A DNA stretch of 64,000 bases from Flabesymbios commensalis (GCA_964017125.1 OZ024908.1:65511993-65575992); one strand, 5' to 3'; counted from the stretch's first letter, positions 11,201 through 20,139 are shown. The notes: generated by a model from the sequence alone, not told the origin. Numbers and translations: made by a program.

Positions 11201-12298
11201 TGTCCAGTCCAGCAACATATTCAATGAGTCCGTCTTCGTTTTTCACCAGCTTTATCTCCGTGTTCTCTCTAAGATCTTCCCACATATCCTCGCCAATGGC
11301 CACCACATCCTGTCATAACAAGGGACAGCTTAACTAGATCAACCCGTAAAACGCGGAATAATTATTTGTTAAGCCATTGAGACCAAAGGGTTTTTCAATT
11401 TGAAATCGTCATAAATGTTTGAGTTAGCTCTTTCCGATTCATTTGAATACATATGTTATGGGCTACGACGGCCTACGAGCATTATAAATATTTTTACTCT
11501 TTCAGAACGGGAATCGACTTTAGACATCAGAATCTGACGTCTACAGACGTCAGATTCTGACGTTTAAAGTCGAGCCCCGCGATGTAAGTGTTAAACCTTT
11601 CACGGCTATGCACGTTTAATAACCGTTTTTAATCAGTTTATTAGTTAATCAAATCACTGGTAATGGTAATTAAATGATTGTTTGAACAGCAAATATTTGG
11701 TCTGAAATTCGACAAAAATGAGTAGTTTCACCGACGTGAGGTGGTGGTTCGCGGCAGCGAGACACAAATTCAAGTAGGTAAACAAATATATGAGGTAATT
11801 AAGCGGGTAAAGAGCTTAAAAGTAGATTAAAAGATGATACGGATTTATTTAACAACACTGGATTCTAATTGCTACAGTTGTAAGAAGGAAAGTGTTTCAT
11901 TTATGCAAGGAAGCAGGCAAAGCTTGATGTTTATGTGGCGCGGTTTTTTATTCTGATTTTTTCTTTAATTTCGGGCCCAGATTTAAACAAATACGTATAA
12001 AAAACAAAATAAATAACATGTAATGTTCTATTTTTAGTCATTACACAACTGGTATACAGCTAGTAAATCACTGGCATGACAACATTTAATGATAATAATA
12101 CAAAATCATGCTAAAAAATGTGAAAATTGCTAGGAAAAAACGAGTGTTGCGCAAGTTATAAAGGACGCGGATAACGACGGTATTTTTTATTATTATTCTT
12201 ACGTCATTGCTGCTCCTTGCTGCCACAAAGCCTATCACCAGAAAGCTGATCACAGCAATAAACAGCCTTGCATCTCCGGCTCTGATTAACTGTCCCAT
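5117..12298 (-). CDS. BRICHOS-domain secreted peptide precursor (five coding exons)
   Basis: Exons 12298-12203, 11309-11193, 7504-7424, 5729-5630 and 5244-5117 all have AG/GT borders, with intron phases 0, 0, 0 and 1, and give 173 residues. Residues 1-32 hold a hydrophobic run LFIAVISFLVIGFVAA (signal peptide or type II anchor). Residues 33-66 are a charged linker. A BRICHOS domain spans roughly 66-132, with the family's Asp (D68 in GLDKTTG), first Cys (C84 in KEECYVMKK) and second Cys (C119 in LKTYCQEK). Lys-Arg at 139-140 then frees a 33-residue amphipathic C-terminus. BRICHOS domains chaperone aggregation-prone cargo in the secretory pathway. Annelid arenicin-type precursors share this order of signal, linker, BRICHOS and peptide. 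The identification rests on motifs and exon logic. The cargo function is inferred. A pyrimidine-rich acceptor directly before the ATG suggests an upstream 5'-UTR exon. Confidence 0.8.
5280..5400 (-). mobile_element. MITE family A fragment abutting the last-exon acceptor
   Basis: A minus-strand fragment of family A, recognised by its ATTTGAATATCTATG and GGGCTACGGCCAT blocks. It ends in the T-rich tract that leads into the TTTTCAG acceptor of BRICHOS exon 5. The family consensus at the same place reads a T-run ending CTTTCAG, so the splice acceptor may derive from the repeat. Confidence 0.6.
5427..5502 (-). mobile_element. 3' tail of a CR1/L2-type LINE
   Basis: On the minus strand a GCGCTATATAAGATTT motif is followed by a short run of ATTC repeats, the usual 3' terminus of CR1/L2 elements. 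Only the tail remains, as is common for 5'-truncated insertions. It lies in the last intron of the BRICHOS gene. Confidence 0.5.
5630..5729 (-). CDS. BRICHOS gene exon 4: second cysteine and domain end
   Basis: 100 bp, 33 codons plus one base, between a CTTCTTACAG acceptor and a GTGAGT donor, both strong. It encodes an acidic STEDEDLFDG start, then VPDQLKTYCQEKQLFRL and PDYY. The Cys is the second conserved BRICHOS cysteine. The single leftover G pairs with CT of exon 5 to give Ala, so the phases agree. Confidence 0.8.
5801..5912. mobile_element. Foldback MITE with GGTTCTTT ends
   Basis: About 112 bp that folds on itself: GGTTCTTTAGAAGGAACCCT at the left is mirrored by AGAAGGGTTC and TTTAAAGAAC at the right, with an inner pair around TTACCATGCAACCCC. 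Non-coding, in an intron of the BRICHOS gene close to exon 4. Confidence 0.7.
6094..6255 (-). mobile_element. MITE family A copy, partial
   Basis: Minus-strand copy starting at the GCGGGG/GACGTC hairpin end and running through the GGCATAGGTATTC and AGAGCTAACTA blocks. The far terminus is lost in an A-run. Confidence 0.7.
6604..6850 (+). mobile_element. MITE family B copy, diverged
   Basis: Family B consensus begins AACCCTTTCAAGCCTGAATTT and has a hairpin built on CCACTACAA and TTGTAGTGGATGAAGATGAC, then a GAAAATTGCCATGTATT block. This copy keeps the head and hairpin but is the most diverged of three. The others are at 25118-25365 and 25851-26102. Confidence 0.6.
6945..7036 (+). mobile_element. 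MITE family A fragment
   Basis: Right half only: CTCTTTCC, the GGTCTACGGCCATTATA block, then GACGTC and a GCGCTGAAAGGGTTAA end that matches the family terminus. Confidence 0.7.
7082..7322 (+). mobile_element. MITE family A, near full length
   Basis: One of the best copies, about 240 bp. The central hairpin is a double GACGTCAGAATCTGACGTC palindrome bounded by GGGTCGACTTTA and its mirror. It lies about 100 bp from exon 3 of the BRICHOS gene. Confidence 0.8.
7424..7504 (-). CDS. BRICHOS gene exon 3: core strand with first cysteine
   Basis: 81 bp, 27 codons, between a TTTATGTCACAG acceptor and a GTGTGT donor. It encodes GTLIMYSPQKEECYVMKK followed by an acidic stretch. The pattern Asp, Gly, hydrophobic strand, Cys-Tyr-Val-Met-Lys across the exon 2-3 junction is the diagnostic core of the BRICHOS family. 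The donor is the weakest splice site of the gene. Confidence 0.8.
8006..8072 (-). repeat. Hairpin motif in LINE 3' UTR shared with free hairpins
   Basis: On the minus strand a GGCAGGATCAGCC / GGCAGATGCTGCC arm pair surrounds TTTGTAAAGC and is followed by TTTTGCACGGCAG. The same layout, better conserved, recurs as stand-alone hairpins at 54215-54273, 17828-17886, 16270-16370 and 39592-39660. Confidence 0.6.
8076..10511 (-). CDS. LINE endonuclease C-terminus and reverse transcriptase
   Basis: An uninterrupted frame of 811 codons from the first ATG, open a little further to the 5' junction (NEFLDTMISHSFYPK). The endonuclease tail is seen in ITLPTRLTARKGTLLDNFF and SDHFPYF. Reverse transcriptase motifs in order: TRHSTGPDGL, NYRPISILPSISKIFEKI, GFRKHHSTELAAM, FLDLSKAFDTLNH, GVPQGSILGPLLF, VYADDTTLFA (catalytic YADD), SLNSAKSKFM and FLGVIIDKNLTWKNHL. 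It belongs to the Jockey/CR1-type LINEs. The clade (Rex1, Daphne or similar) is not settled. There is no RNase H. No internal stop is seen, which fits a recent insertion. Without its N-terminal endonuclease the copy cannot be autonomous. Confidence 0.9.
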   Translation of the reverse strand: MISHSFYPKITLPTRLTARKGTLLDNFFCKLSKATSEMKTCILVSEISDHFPYFMTLDIKKHKTPINPHHITIPKLSFLDIDNIKNQITADNLQNIISRDPKADPNINYNIIDESITKAIKMFSKSKIAKLNRRKHKLSKWITIGIIRSINTRNDMYRKLRKTSPDSEDFQTITTNLKTFNTILKRSIHTAKKQYYNSCFDKYKNNIKQTWSTINTILNKNNKKHKFPDLFNINGTLTNNKKDIVNSFNRYFCNIGSKLESAIIIDSNKSYNHYLKNPTTATFHFEPTNSTTVTKIINELKTRHSTGPDGLSTKLLQYIKEPLIEAITITLNQSLNTGIFPEKLKIAKVIPIHKKEDPSLLENYRPISILPSISKIFEKIICNQINDYFNLNNLFHSGQYGFRKHHSTELAAMELIDRTTQDMDRGETPFGIFLDLSKAFDTLNHTILLNKLNHYGIKHCPLKLLESYLSNRLQYVEDDNIKSEYIPITTGVPQGSILGPLLFIIYLNDISFSSKLFKFIVYADDTTLFANFSNLNKNNKLNKELAEISTWLKVNKLSLNSAKSKFMIFRKPQKQIKLPIVKINGIQIECVDNFNFLGVIIDKNLTWKNHLNKVSNKIVRIIGIMNKLKFTLPQNILINIYNSLIIPHINYCILLWGSENSRVSKLQKRAVRIIRKESRLSHTDPIFKELNLLKINDIYRLQLLKCYFKYEHNLLPKYFDVFNLRLNSEIHAHNTRNQHKLRIPFVKHNFAKACVRYQLTKTVNSMPRSITDKVHTHSFNGFSTYVKFIFLDTYATDCNISNCYVCSINLN
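10810..11042 (+). mobile_element. MITE family A with TTAA at both ends
   Basis: Bounded by TTAA at 10810-10813 and 11039-11042, with TTAACCCTTAAAGC at the left and CGCGCTAAAAGGGTTAA at the right. Carries the GTCAGAATCTGAC hairpin. It lies in the same BRICHOS intron as the LINE. Confidence 0.8.
11193..11309 (-). CDS. BRICHOS gene exon 2: linker and domain start
   Basis: 117 bp, exactly 39 codons, between an ATGACAG acceptor and a GTAAGT donor, both in phase 0. It starts DVVAIGEDMWEDLREN and ends IEYVAGLDKTT, where the Asp is the candidate conserved BRICHOS aspartate. The intron that follows is about 3.7 kb, enlarged by the LINE at 7695-10562 and a MITE. Confidence 0.8.
11345..11595 (+). mobile_element. 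MITE family A copy
   Basis: All internal blocks present, including the double GACGTCAGAATCTGACGTC hairpin. The ends are diverged from the family termini. It sits just upstream of BRICHOS exon 2, in intron 1. A weak family C remnant follows to about 11780. Confidence 0.75.
12203..12298 (-). CDS. BRICHOS gene coding exon 1: signal or anchor segment
   Basis: Encodes 32 residues starting MGQLIRAGDAR, then a 16-residue hydrophobic run and ARSSND. It ends in phase 0 at a GTAAGA donor. The bases just before the ATG (TTTATTTTACCAG) form a good splice acceptor, so the initiator may be the first codon of this exon with the leader spliced from farther upstream. A short N-terminal extension from an unseen exon cannot be excluded. 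Confidence 0.7.
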
Positions 12299-12907
12299 CT
12301 GGTAAAATAAAGAAAGTGTACTCTGTACGCTCTGATGCCATTATAGGGACAATCCACTCACTCCTCATTTCATATTACTAGCGATTCCAGCAATACACAC
12401 AGAACTATTTTAAAAGACTTACAATACTAAGACTGTGAAACTTAACCGGTCGTCAACAACATCAAACTATCTCCAGTGAAACTATACGTATTCCCGTGTA
12501 GTTATCTAAATTTCAAATCACCTGTTTAAAATAAGTGGATACCATGCGGACGAACTAAAAAAAGCGGCTGTCAAATGAGGTGTTTTTAATTTATTCAAAA
12601 TGACACAACATGACACCCATCTGATCAGTAAAATCGTTTCATCTGTTGATGTGGGATCTCCATCTAAATATTCCATCTTTTGGCCGCAGTGTGGGTGTTG
12701 ATATCGCAAAGTTAATGGTGTATCTAATATAATTCCAGGACGTACACTCTCAGCTGTATATATTTTGAAGTATGGGTGTAGACTATGTTAACCAACAACA
12801 ATACCTCAAAAATTGTCAGCTGAGTAACGGTAGCAGGAATGCAATCCTAAGCTGAGAGGTTTGTGGAAGAAGACCCCTCTGCTGACCGATAGCATTAGCC
12901 TTTAGCC

Positions 12908-13095
12908 CCATAATCTTTAGCGCTGAGATATTTTTTATATAAACCAAGAGACCAAAAGTGTTTTCTTAATTTGAGATCATCACAAAATTATTGTCTTTCC
13001 GTTTCATTTGAATAGCTATATGTTATGGGTCTACGGCCATTATAAATATTCTACTGCTTCAGTACGAGGATATGTCTCCGCACTAAAAGGGTTAA
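12908..13095 (+). mobile_element. MITE family A, internally shortened
   Basis: Starts at TTAGCGCTGAGATA, keeps the GGGTCTACGGCCATTATAAA block, and ends CCGCACTAAAAGGGTTAA. Most of the GACGTC hairpin is absent. Confidence 0.75.
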
Positions 13096-13099
13096 AACT

Positions 13100-13500
13100 T
13101 TGAGCTATAAAATAATTTACACATTTTCACCGACTTGAAGTTGTCTTTTGCCACCGCGACTCGGCTGCACTACAAATGGGTGCAAAGTACACGTTTAATT
13201 TAATAAGGAACATTTGCAAATGTTGATGTTTATTCGCAATAACTGTGATTTGAACAGGTAATAAAACATATTAAAGACGACTGTAGTCATTATAAACGAT
13301 GAAGCCGCCAAGTTAAATAATATTGGAATTTTCACTCACTTGAAGTAGTGTCCCGCTGACGCGATCCACAACTTCAAGTGAGTGAAAATTATTCAGATTT
13401 GACAAAATGGAGGTAAACTATCTTCAAATCTTGCTGATTTATGTCACGTGTTGTCTTCATCATGTTTAAAAGCTGGTATCAATTGTCCTAATAAAAAATG
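13100..13500 (+). mobile_element. MITE family C, two degraded copies
   Basis: Family C is marked by a hairpin of CACTTGAAGTTGTG and CACAACTTCAAGTGAGTG followed by AATTATTCAGATTTGACAAAATGG. A diverged copy lies at 13100-13330 and a better hairpin core at 13330-13500. Confidence 0.65.
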
Positions 13501-13734
13501 AAAAAAACAGTATGGGCCTACTCGGGATCGGCGCTTAAACAGGGTTGAGCCAGGTTCACATAATTATACACATGTATAAGATAAGAATACGATCGCGGAA
13601 AATAATTTATTTTGGTGTGTGTGTTCTCATATTATACACGGATACGTAAGCGAACACGACATCCACTTACATAACATCAAAGATATTTTTGACGCGTTGG
13701 TAGTCGCATCCGTTACCCGGCTTGACCATCTCAT

Positions 13735-13816
13735 TAAACACAAACCATTTGTATAACATTTGTACGTTGGGTCGACGCTGTGCAAATATTATACAAATGT
13801 TTAGTGTTTTCTGGTA
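13735..13816. repeat. Palindromic repeat family P copy
   Basis: Reads CATTTGTATAACATTTGTAC, GTTGGGTCGACG, then the mirror ATTATACAAATG and GTGTTTTCTGG. Family P is a roughly 110-bp near-perfect palindrome starting CCCAGCAAACAC. Confidence 0.65.
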
Positions 13817-14186
13817 TTCCCTGATGACATCGCATGCAAGGCTCTGACACAGTGACCTCCATTTTTAAAAGTCATAGTTCTAATGCTATCACAACTTTAC
13901 GTCGGCTGCTGAAAAAGGGCTGGTCTTCTTGAAATATTTTTCTCAATTTTATGGTATCAGAGTTTTTCAGTAGAGGCGCGAGTGTCGTTTTTCCAATGGC
14001 TGTGTGAATAAAATGGTGGTCAGTGTGACCGGGCTTGCGGAGAAGTAAATTAGTCTTATGTACACAACAGGCTGTATACAAACAAGACACGCCTCGCCTA
14101 CCTAAAAACTCGGTTATTTGAGCTCCTATTAAAAGTAGGCCTTTTTTCAGCTGGCGAAATGAAGTGATCGTATTAGAACTAGTCTA

Positions 14187-14417
14187 TTAACCTTTTCACT
14201 ACCATACATGACGAAAATATCCGTCGTCATTCGTCAATGAACGTAACCATAAAATGACACAAATTTTCGTCAAATATATACTACATTTATGTATTTTTCG
14301 TCATTTGAAGCTGAAAATTGCGTTAGCAATTCCAGCTTCAAATGACGAAAAATAGAACTCGTAGACCAGTATATCTGGATCCTGGCATGCACCCCGGCCT
14401 GGAAGTCAAAGGGTTAA
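14187..14417 (+). mobile_element. MITE family D, intact reference copy
   Basis: TTAA at both ends (14187-14190 and 14414-14417). Inside is a strong hairpin of TTCGTCATTTGAAGCTG and its mirror CAGCTTCAAATGACGAA around GCGTTAGCAATTC. This copy shows what the site split by the LINE at 7.7-10.6 kb looked like beforehand. Confidence 0.8.
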
Positions 14418-14504
14418 AAAATGGAGGTCCCCGCGTCAAAGCCTTGCGATATCATCAGGGTATCCATCCGCATGTATACGTGTGAATATAGCTTTACAAA
14501 TACC

Positions 14505-15130
14505 TAGCGGGCACATGGCGTTGCTTCAACGTCTATGACGTTGATTTAGCGTATAGATTTCCCTGCAGACCCAAAATCGTGATTCAATGTTGGTTTAATG
14601 TTAGCCCACTGTCTACGCCGGTGGCCCAACGTTAAACCAGCATTGATTCAAAGTCTTGCGTCTGCTGGGGTGCCTGCTCAATCAGACAGTGTTGTGTTAC
14701 CTTTTCGTCGCTGCTTCTCCCGAACGCCAGGATTCGAAAGAGTTTCAACTCAACAGGATTCGTCTGCGATGCCCAGGGCGATGTAACTAAAATCTAGCAA
14801 AGTTCGCGTGTTTTAGAGGAATTTTCGTTGTTTCCGGATGCTCACACTAGATATAGAATGTTTCCCAGTACACTCGTTGACCCAATTTTGGCTAAATGTT
14901 GGTCCATCGCCTGCGTCGCTCACCCAACATTATAACAACGTCGGGTCAAAATATTATGTTTGTTGGGTTAGTCCCTCGTGGAAATTTACAGGTTATTCTA
15001 TTAATTTTATCGGACACTTCCTCCGTGCAAAACACGAAACGTTGACCCAATGCTGTTTTAATGCTTGACAAGCGTCGCTGACGGTGGGCCAGCTTTTAAA
15101 CAGAATTGTGTGAGCGTCTCGTGTTTGCTG
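14505..15130. repeat. Cluster of family P palindromes
   Basis: At least three degraded copies, near 14505-14672, 14866-14972 and 15030-15130. Each holds pairs such as AATGTTGGTTTAATGTT and AACGTTAAACCAGCATT. Open frames here arise from the palindromes and are not genes. Confidence 0.6.
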
Positions 15131-15639
15131 GAGATAATTAAATCCTGGACAACACGTGATGGTGCTTGACATGCTAAGTTAAATATTAGAGTTAAAAAAA
15201 CATAGATAGTGTTATCATATATTTCATTTCACAGATAAGAAATGCAATATAAATTTCTTGTATATTAGGCCTATATTTATGTCGCCTTTCATCACAAATA
15301 GGATTATACACACCAAGAAGAATATAAAATTTAGATTTAAGCACAAACAGCAAATCCTGACCGAATTTCTCATTTTTCCAATACAAATAATTATTGGAAC
15401 ACTGAAGTTGATTGATATTGGTCATTTATTAATGACAAGTATAAAGTATTAAAATGGTACAAAAAACAGTTCTGATACCCTTCTTTATATCAGTTATTAT
15501 TTCGCCATACAGCATAGGAATGTATCAGAACATCAATGTAACTTAGATGTACCGTACATCACAATAAACATTTCATTAAACAATTTTAAATTTATATATA
15601 TTACATTTGATATCAATGGGAATCATAAAATTTCAAAGC

Positions 15640-16160
15640 CCTTGATTTTCGCTACCGCGACCCACAACTTCAAGTGGGTGAAAATTACTTATTTGTTTAA
15701 TTGGAGAGCAATCATTTGCAAATCTTGATGTTTAGACACTCATTTTATTCCGAATAACTTTTAATTAGTCGGCTAATGGAGCGGATTAAAAACGACAATA
15801 GTCGAGCTTTAAAAAGCAAGCAGTTGATCTGCTAATCACATAATTGAATTCAGCACATGCCTATGTTTCGTAAATTGAGATATTTTTTCTTCGTTTAAAG
15901 CTGCGATGTATGTTGACATTTGCAGCTTCAAACTAGAACTACTTAACCCTAAAACGCTGAAATATTTTTATTTTACCGAAGAGACCAAAGGGTCTTTTCC
16001 ATTTTTGAAGCATCATGAATGTCTTAGTTAGCTCTTTTCGCTTCATTTGAACATCTATAGTATAGGTCTGCGGCCATTATGAATATTTACTCTGTCAGAC
16101 GTCAGACTACAGTCGTCAGATGCTGACGTCTGCAGTCGGTCCTCGCGTTGAAAGGCTTAT
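15640..16160 (+). mobile_element. Family C remnant followed by MITE family A
   Basis: A family C-like hairpin half (GCGACCCACAACTTCAAGTG) lies at about 15650-15760. A family A copy follows at 15950-16160 with ACCGAAGAGACCAAAGGG, GGTCTGCGGCCATTATG and a GACGTC hairpin. Confidence 0.65.
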
Positions 16161-16269
16161 CGGGCAACTAGGTAGCACGACTGTTTATTTGTTTTATTGT
16201 ATTCCATATTGAAAGATTTGAACAACCTAACATCCATTAATATTATTTGGCATTCTTATAAACCATGCT

Positions 16270-16370
16270 CTGCAAGGCTTAAAGGCAGTATATGTTTGCT
16301 CGTTAAGTAAGCAGGCAGTATCTGCTTAGTCTTGTAAAGTAAGCAGATACTGCATTTCTGCAGTACGTGT
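16270..16370. repeat. AGTATCTGCTTA hairpin, compound copy
   Basis: Contains GGCAGTATCTGCTTA, CTTGTAAAG and TAAGCAGATACTGC arms, the same hairpin family as the 54215-54273 palindrome, with an extra degraded half in front. Confidence 0.65.
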
Positions 16371-16524
16371 ATTCACAATGAATGGGCGACATTATGTGAG
16401 TGTCAGGCAGCCATTCCAATTTAATTGAATTATTATTTTTAAATCAAAGTAAAACAATACCGCGGTGAATACATCATTATTCAGCGTTGCCTTGATTTAT
16501 TATAGTAACGATAATAATGGGATT

Positions 16525-16684
16525 ATGTAAGTAAAAATATTTCTAATGGCCGTAGACCCATAACATAGGTATTCTAATGAACCGGAAAGAGCTAACTAAG
16601 ACATTTATGATAATTATGAATTGAAAAAACCCTTTAGTTTCCATGATTTTCATAAAAAAAATTCAGCGCTTTAAGGGTTAAACA
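16525..16684 (-). mobile_element. MITE family A, 5' two thirds, minus strand
   Basis: Runs from the TTCTAATGGCCGTAGACCC block to AATTCAGCGCTTTAAGGG plus TTAA. The GACGTC hairpin end is missing. Confidence 0.75.
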
Positions 16685-16877
16685 TCAACCTTTAACCCTT
16701 TCACCACTGAGCTCGACTACAGTCGTTTTTTAAAGTCTCTGTTATTGGAAAGGAAATGTGCGTTTAAACATCAAGATTTGTAACATAATTATTGCTCTCA
16801 AATTAAACCAAATTTTAAATGATTATAGACAGAAATGCTGCTACACAATACGTTGTTATAATCATAGGCCCTTATAC

Positions 16878-17262
16878 TTAACCCCAACAGCGCTGAATTA
16901 TTTTTGTATAACCCATGGAAATCAAAGGGTTTTTTCGATTTTCAATTTGAAATCATCATAAATATCTTAGTTAGCTCTTTCTGATTCATTGGAATACCTT
17001 TGTTTTGGGTCTACGACCATGCATTAGAAATATTTTTTACTCTCACAGTGCGGGAATCGACTTAAGACGTCGGAATCTGACGTCTAAAGACGATCCCACC
17101 ACTGAAAGGATTACAATATTAATAAAGGCCTTAACACCCATAACACAATACGTATACAATTGAAGCGGACAGAGCTAACTAAGACATTTATGATGATTTA
17201 AAATTGAAAAAACCCTTTGGTATTTAAGCTTGTATAAAATGTTTGAGCGCTTTAAGGGCTAA
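16878..17262. mobile_element. MITE family A pair, tail to tail
   Basis: A plus copy from TTAA at 16878 to about 17115 is followed at once by a minus copy ending GCGCTTTAAGGGCTAA near 17262. A smaller fragment (TTTATGATGATTTAAGTT) lies at 17370-17450. Confidence 0.75.
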
Positions 17263-17827
17263 GGTCTACTAGGTTAATTTATTCTAGCACGGAGAAGTTA
17301 ATCCACTCAGGAATTAGCAGATCACGCCACTCGCTAATTAAGTGTGCGCGCTTCTCCGTCGACCCACCCTAAGTTAACAACAACATTTATGATGATTTAA
17401 GTTAGAAAAACACAGTTGGTTCCCATGGATTATGAACAAAATAATTAGGGATAAGTTGGCCTGTATGGATGAATAATAAATGCATACATTTGTTTGAAAT
17501 TAACCTCTATTTATGTCAATAATATATTTCTGACACGAACACGAAAAAAGCAAACCGGTTTGACATTTTTCGCGTTCATATTAGCGGCGGTATGTCTTGG
17601 CAATGATAAAGTAGTTTTTTTTTATATTTTTTGCGCTTCAAGACCAAGAAAACGGATGCATAATTTAATCTTTTATCCGCTGAGTTATCGTATTTAAATA
17701 TCCACCCACTTTATGTTATATCTGGCTACCGCGACCCACATCGTCAAGTGAGTGATAATTAGTTACTTCTCCTGATACCTCCACATCCACTGTCGCAAGT
17801 GATATGCCCACACTGCTCAGCAAAGCC

Positions 17828-17886
17828 AAACGAGAGTATCTGCTTACATCTAAAGTAAGCAAATACTGCCTTTCAGCTTTGCAACG
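17828..17886. repeat. AGTATCTGCTTA hairpin copy
   Basis: GAGTATCTGCTTACATCTAAAGTAAGCAAATACTGCCTTT followed by GCTTTGCAACGCAG, matching the free hairpin family and the LINE 3' UTR motif. A short family C hairpin half precedes it near 17700-17770. Confidence 0.6.
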
Positions 17887-18014
17887 CAGCATAGACGTGT
17901 CTGGCGCTCATGAAATTCCCAAATATAATACACCAAAGGAAAGTTCGCGATGTTTCTGTTGCGAGGATCCCCGTGAAAAGTTATTTCTAAATGTAGATCT
18001 ATTGATGAATAAAG

Positions 18015-18200
18015 GTTACAACTCTGGAATATTGCTGTATAAGTCATGGAGACCAAAGGGTTTCTTCTATTTGAAATCATTATAAATGTCTTAGTTAGCT
18101 CTTTCCGCCTAATTTGGATACCTATGTTACGGGTCTACAGCCATTATATAATTCTTTCAGTGCGGGGACTGATATGGACGTCAGAATCTGACTACTCAGA
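18015..18200 (+). mobile_element. MITE family A, right end lost
   Basis: Begins near AAGTCATGGAGACCAAAGGG and runs through TTAGTTAGCTCTTTCC and GGGTCTACAGCCATTATA to GGACGTCAGAATCTGAC. Confidence 0.7.
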
Positions 18201-18307
18201 CAATTTCATTGAAAAATATTGCATGCTGTAAAAGTTAGTCTATTTAACATGTGGTAAATAAAAAAACAGCGCCCTCTATACTCACAATAACTTCGTCTAA
18301 AAAATTA

Positions 18308-18346
18308 TTGGCTAGACAATGATAATAATTATCACTGTCTAGCCAA
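18308..18346. repeat. 18-bp inverted repeat hairpin
   Basis: TTGGCTAGACAATGATAA and TTATCACTGTCTAGCCAA, with one mismatch and a 3-nt loop. It stands alone just before the long-TIR element at 18436. Confidence 0.7.
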
Positions 18347-18435
18347 AAAATTGTATTGTCGGTGCAAAATTTCATGAATATTAGATCAGAAATGACTGAG
18401 GCATCAGCGAAATTCATTAAATCTGGTTGATTAAA

Positions 18436-18812
18436 GGGACATGCCCAGGTCTAAAATCATCAAAAATTCGGTGATTTTATTTTAGCTTAATAATATGACC
18501 ATATGATGTAAACATGTTCATAGACTAGAACTGCAATTTTTTTTAAAATTTTTGTGCTGCGCATTCACCAGTTAGGCTAGATATAGGGACGCAATTCCTG
18601 ATTTCTAATTATTGACAACCATGTCAAAAATAAGAAATACGGGATTTTCGTCTTTATATCTAGCCTAACTTTTCGTCTTTATATCTAGCCTAACCTAACT
18701 TTTGCAGTTCTAGTCTATGGACATGTTTACATCATATGGTCATATTAAGAAGCCAAAATAAAATCACCGATTTTTTTATGATTTTAGCCTGGGCCTAGAT
18801 GTCCTTTTAAAA
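18436..18812. mobile_element. MITE with about 100-bp terminal inverted repeats
   Basis: Left end GGGACATGCCCAGGTCTAAAA is mirrored by TTTTAGCCTGGGCCTAGATG at the right. Inside, GACCATATGATGTAAACATG mirrors CATGTTTACATCATATGGTC. The middle contains a TTATATCTAGCCTAAC duplication. A second, more diverged copy is at 19190-19450. Confidence 0.8.
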
Positions 18813-18825
18813 AGTAATAGATCCA

Positions 18826-18965
18826 TAAAGTGCATTGGAATTTTTACTCATTTGAAGTTGTGTCTCGCGGACGCGATCCACAACTTCAAGTGAGTGAAAA
18901 TTATTCAAATTTGACAGCATGGAGGTTCACTACCTTGAAATCTTAGTGATGTCACGTTTTATATT
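18826..18965 (+). mobile_element. MITE family C hairpin core
   Basis: TTTTTACTCATTTGAAGTTG, GACGCGATCC, then CACAACTTCAAGTGAGTG and AAATTATTCAAATTTGACA. The ends are degraded. Confidence 0.7.
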
Positions 18966-18999
18966 TTACATGCTTAGAGGTGGTAGATATGGATGTTAT

Positions 19000-19108
19000 C
19001 CCAGCGAATATAAAACATTGACCCAATGTTGTTTTAATGTTGGGCCACGGCCTACGACGCTGGCCCAACACTAAAACAACATTGAGTCAAGTTTCATGAT
19101 TGCTGGGT
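19000..19108. repeat. Family P palindrome, good copy
   Basis: CCCAGCGAATATAAAACATT at the left and a TGATTGCTGGG end at the right, with ATGTTGTTTTAATGTTGGGC mirrored by GCCCAACACTAAAACAAC. About 108 bp. Confidence 0.75.
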
Positions 19109-19189
19109 GCCTGTGTACCATGTTTGCTGGGTACGAACACTTTATTCGGAAAAAATAGACCAATCATTTTAGGGTTTTGGGGTAGAAAT

Positions 19190-19450
19190 TTAGATGGCAG
19201 AGCCTAAACAAATTCTCTTATTTTTTTATTTTGGACATGCATGTCCGAAATAAGAAATCGTGAATTTCGTCTTTATATCTCGCTGAACTGGTATATGCGC
19301 AAAACAAAAATTAAAAATAAATTGCAGTTCTAGTTCACATCTAGTTGTAGTTCACAGTACATGTTCACATCATGATATTATGGCCATTTCAAAAAGCGAA
19401 AACAATATAATTGATTTGTTGATAGTTTTAGCCTGATTGTATCGCTTTAA
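19190..19450. mobile_element. Second copy of the long-TIR MITE, diverged
   Basis: Shares ATAAGAAATCGTGAATTTCG, TTATATCTCGC, ATTGCAGTTCTAG and TTTTAGCCTGATTG with the 18436-18812 element. The left arm is largely gone. Confidence 0.6.
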
Positions 19451-19609
19451 GTGCATGGTAACCATGTTTACGATCTTTTATCGAAGTAAAAAGAACATAA
19501 AATATTAATATCTATATGAATATATTTCTTGATTCATTTCTGAAATAAAATAAATGAGAATGTATTACGTTTAGAAGAGCATAATTAGATCTCGTAATGT
19601 TGAATTCTA

Positions 19610-19960
19610 CAGCTTCATCCATAGTGGGGGACCATAATGCCCAATTAGTGAATAAATTTGCACATCTGGCTAAAATTGCCAAAATTTGTTTATAGGTTCT
19701 TTAGACCTTATAGAATTATATTTTAGATGGATCCAACTTAAAAAAGTACTGAAACCATCATTTAGGCAAAATCAAAAATGGCCGCCACTCGCGAACAGTA
19801 ATTATCATAACTTTGTAACCAATGGATCAAATTTATTGATTTTAACATCAATTTCATATATTTCGAGATCAACGGTCTCATTTGTCTCGGTTTAGGCATG
19901 ATTAAAGTCATATATTTTATGTTTCGACCATTTTTAGCGTTTTTGAGACCATAATATATA
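19610..19960 (-). repeat. Unnamed repeat, inverted relative to 22000-22262
   Basis: Shares, in opposite orientation with 22000-22262, a GGGGGACCATAATG block, a GCAAATTTATT-like block, an AAAATTG block and a GCCGCCACTC-like block. It is a diverged pair of one element about 2 kb apart. No coding capacity seen. Confidence 0.45.
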
Positions 19961-20139
19961 AAAATTCAATCAATCTACTAACCCATTCGATCAGGTCTGA
20001 CCATAATTGCAAGTAGACCTACAATAACGTTATTGCATGTTAAATAAATACAATAGAACACAAAATAATAAATAATACATATGTAACCTATAGTCAATTA
20101 TGGTCATAATTCACTGTCACCACCAGCCTATCTATTATA

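Noticed and set aside
17494-17697. Hydrophobic plus-strand frame (LTFFAFILAAVCLG)
   Set aside because: No ATG in a good context and no matching downstream exon; embedded in MITE-rich DNA.
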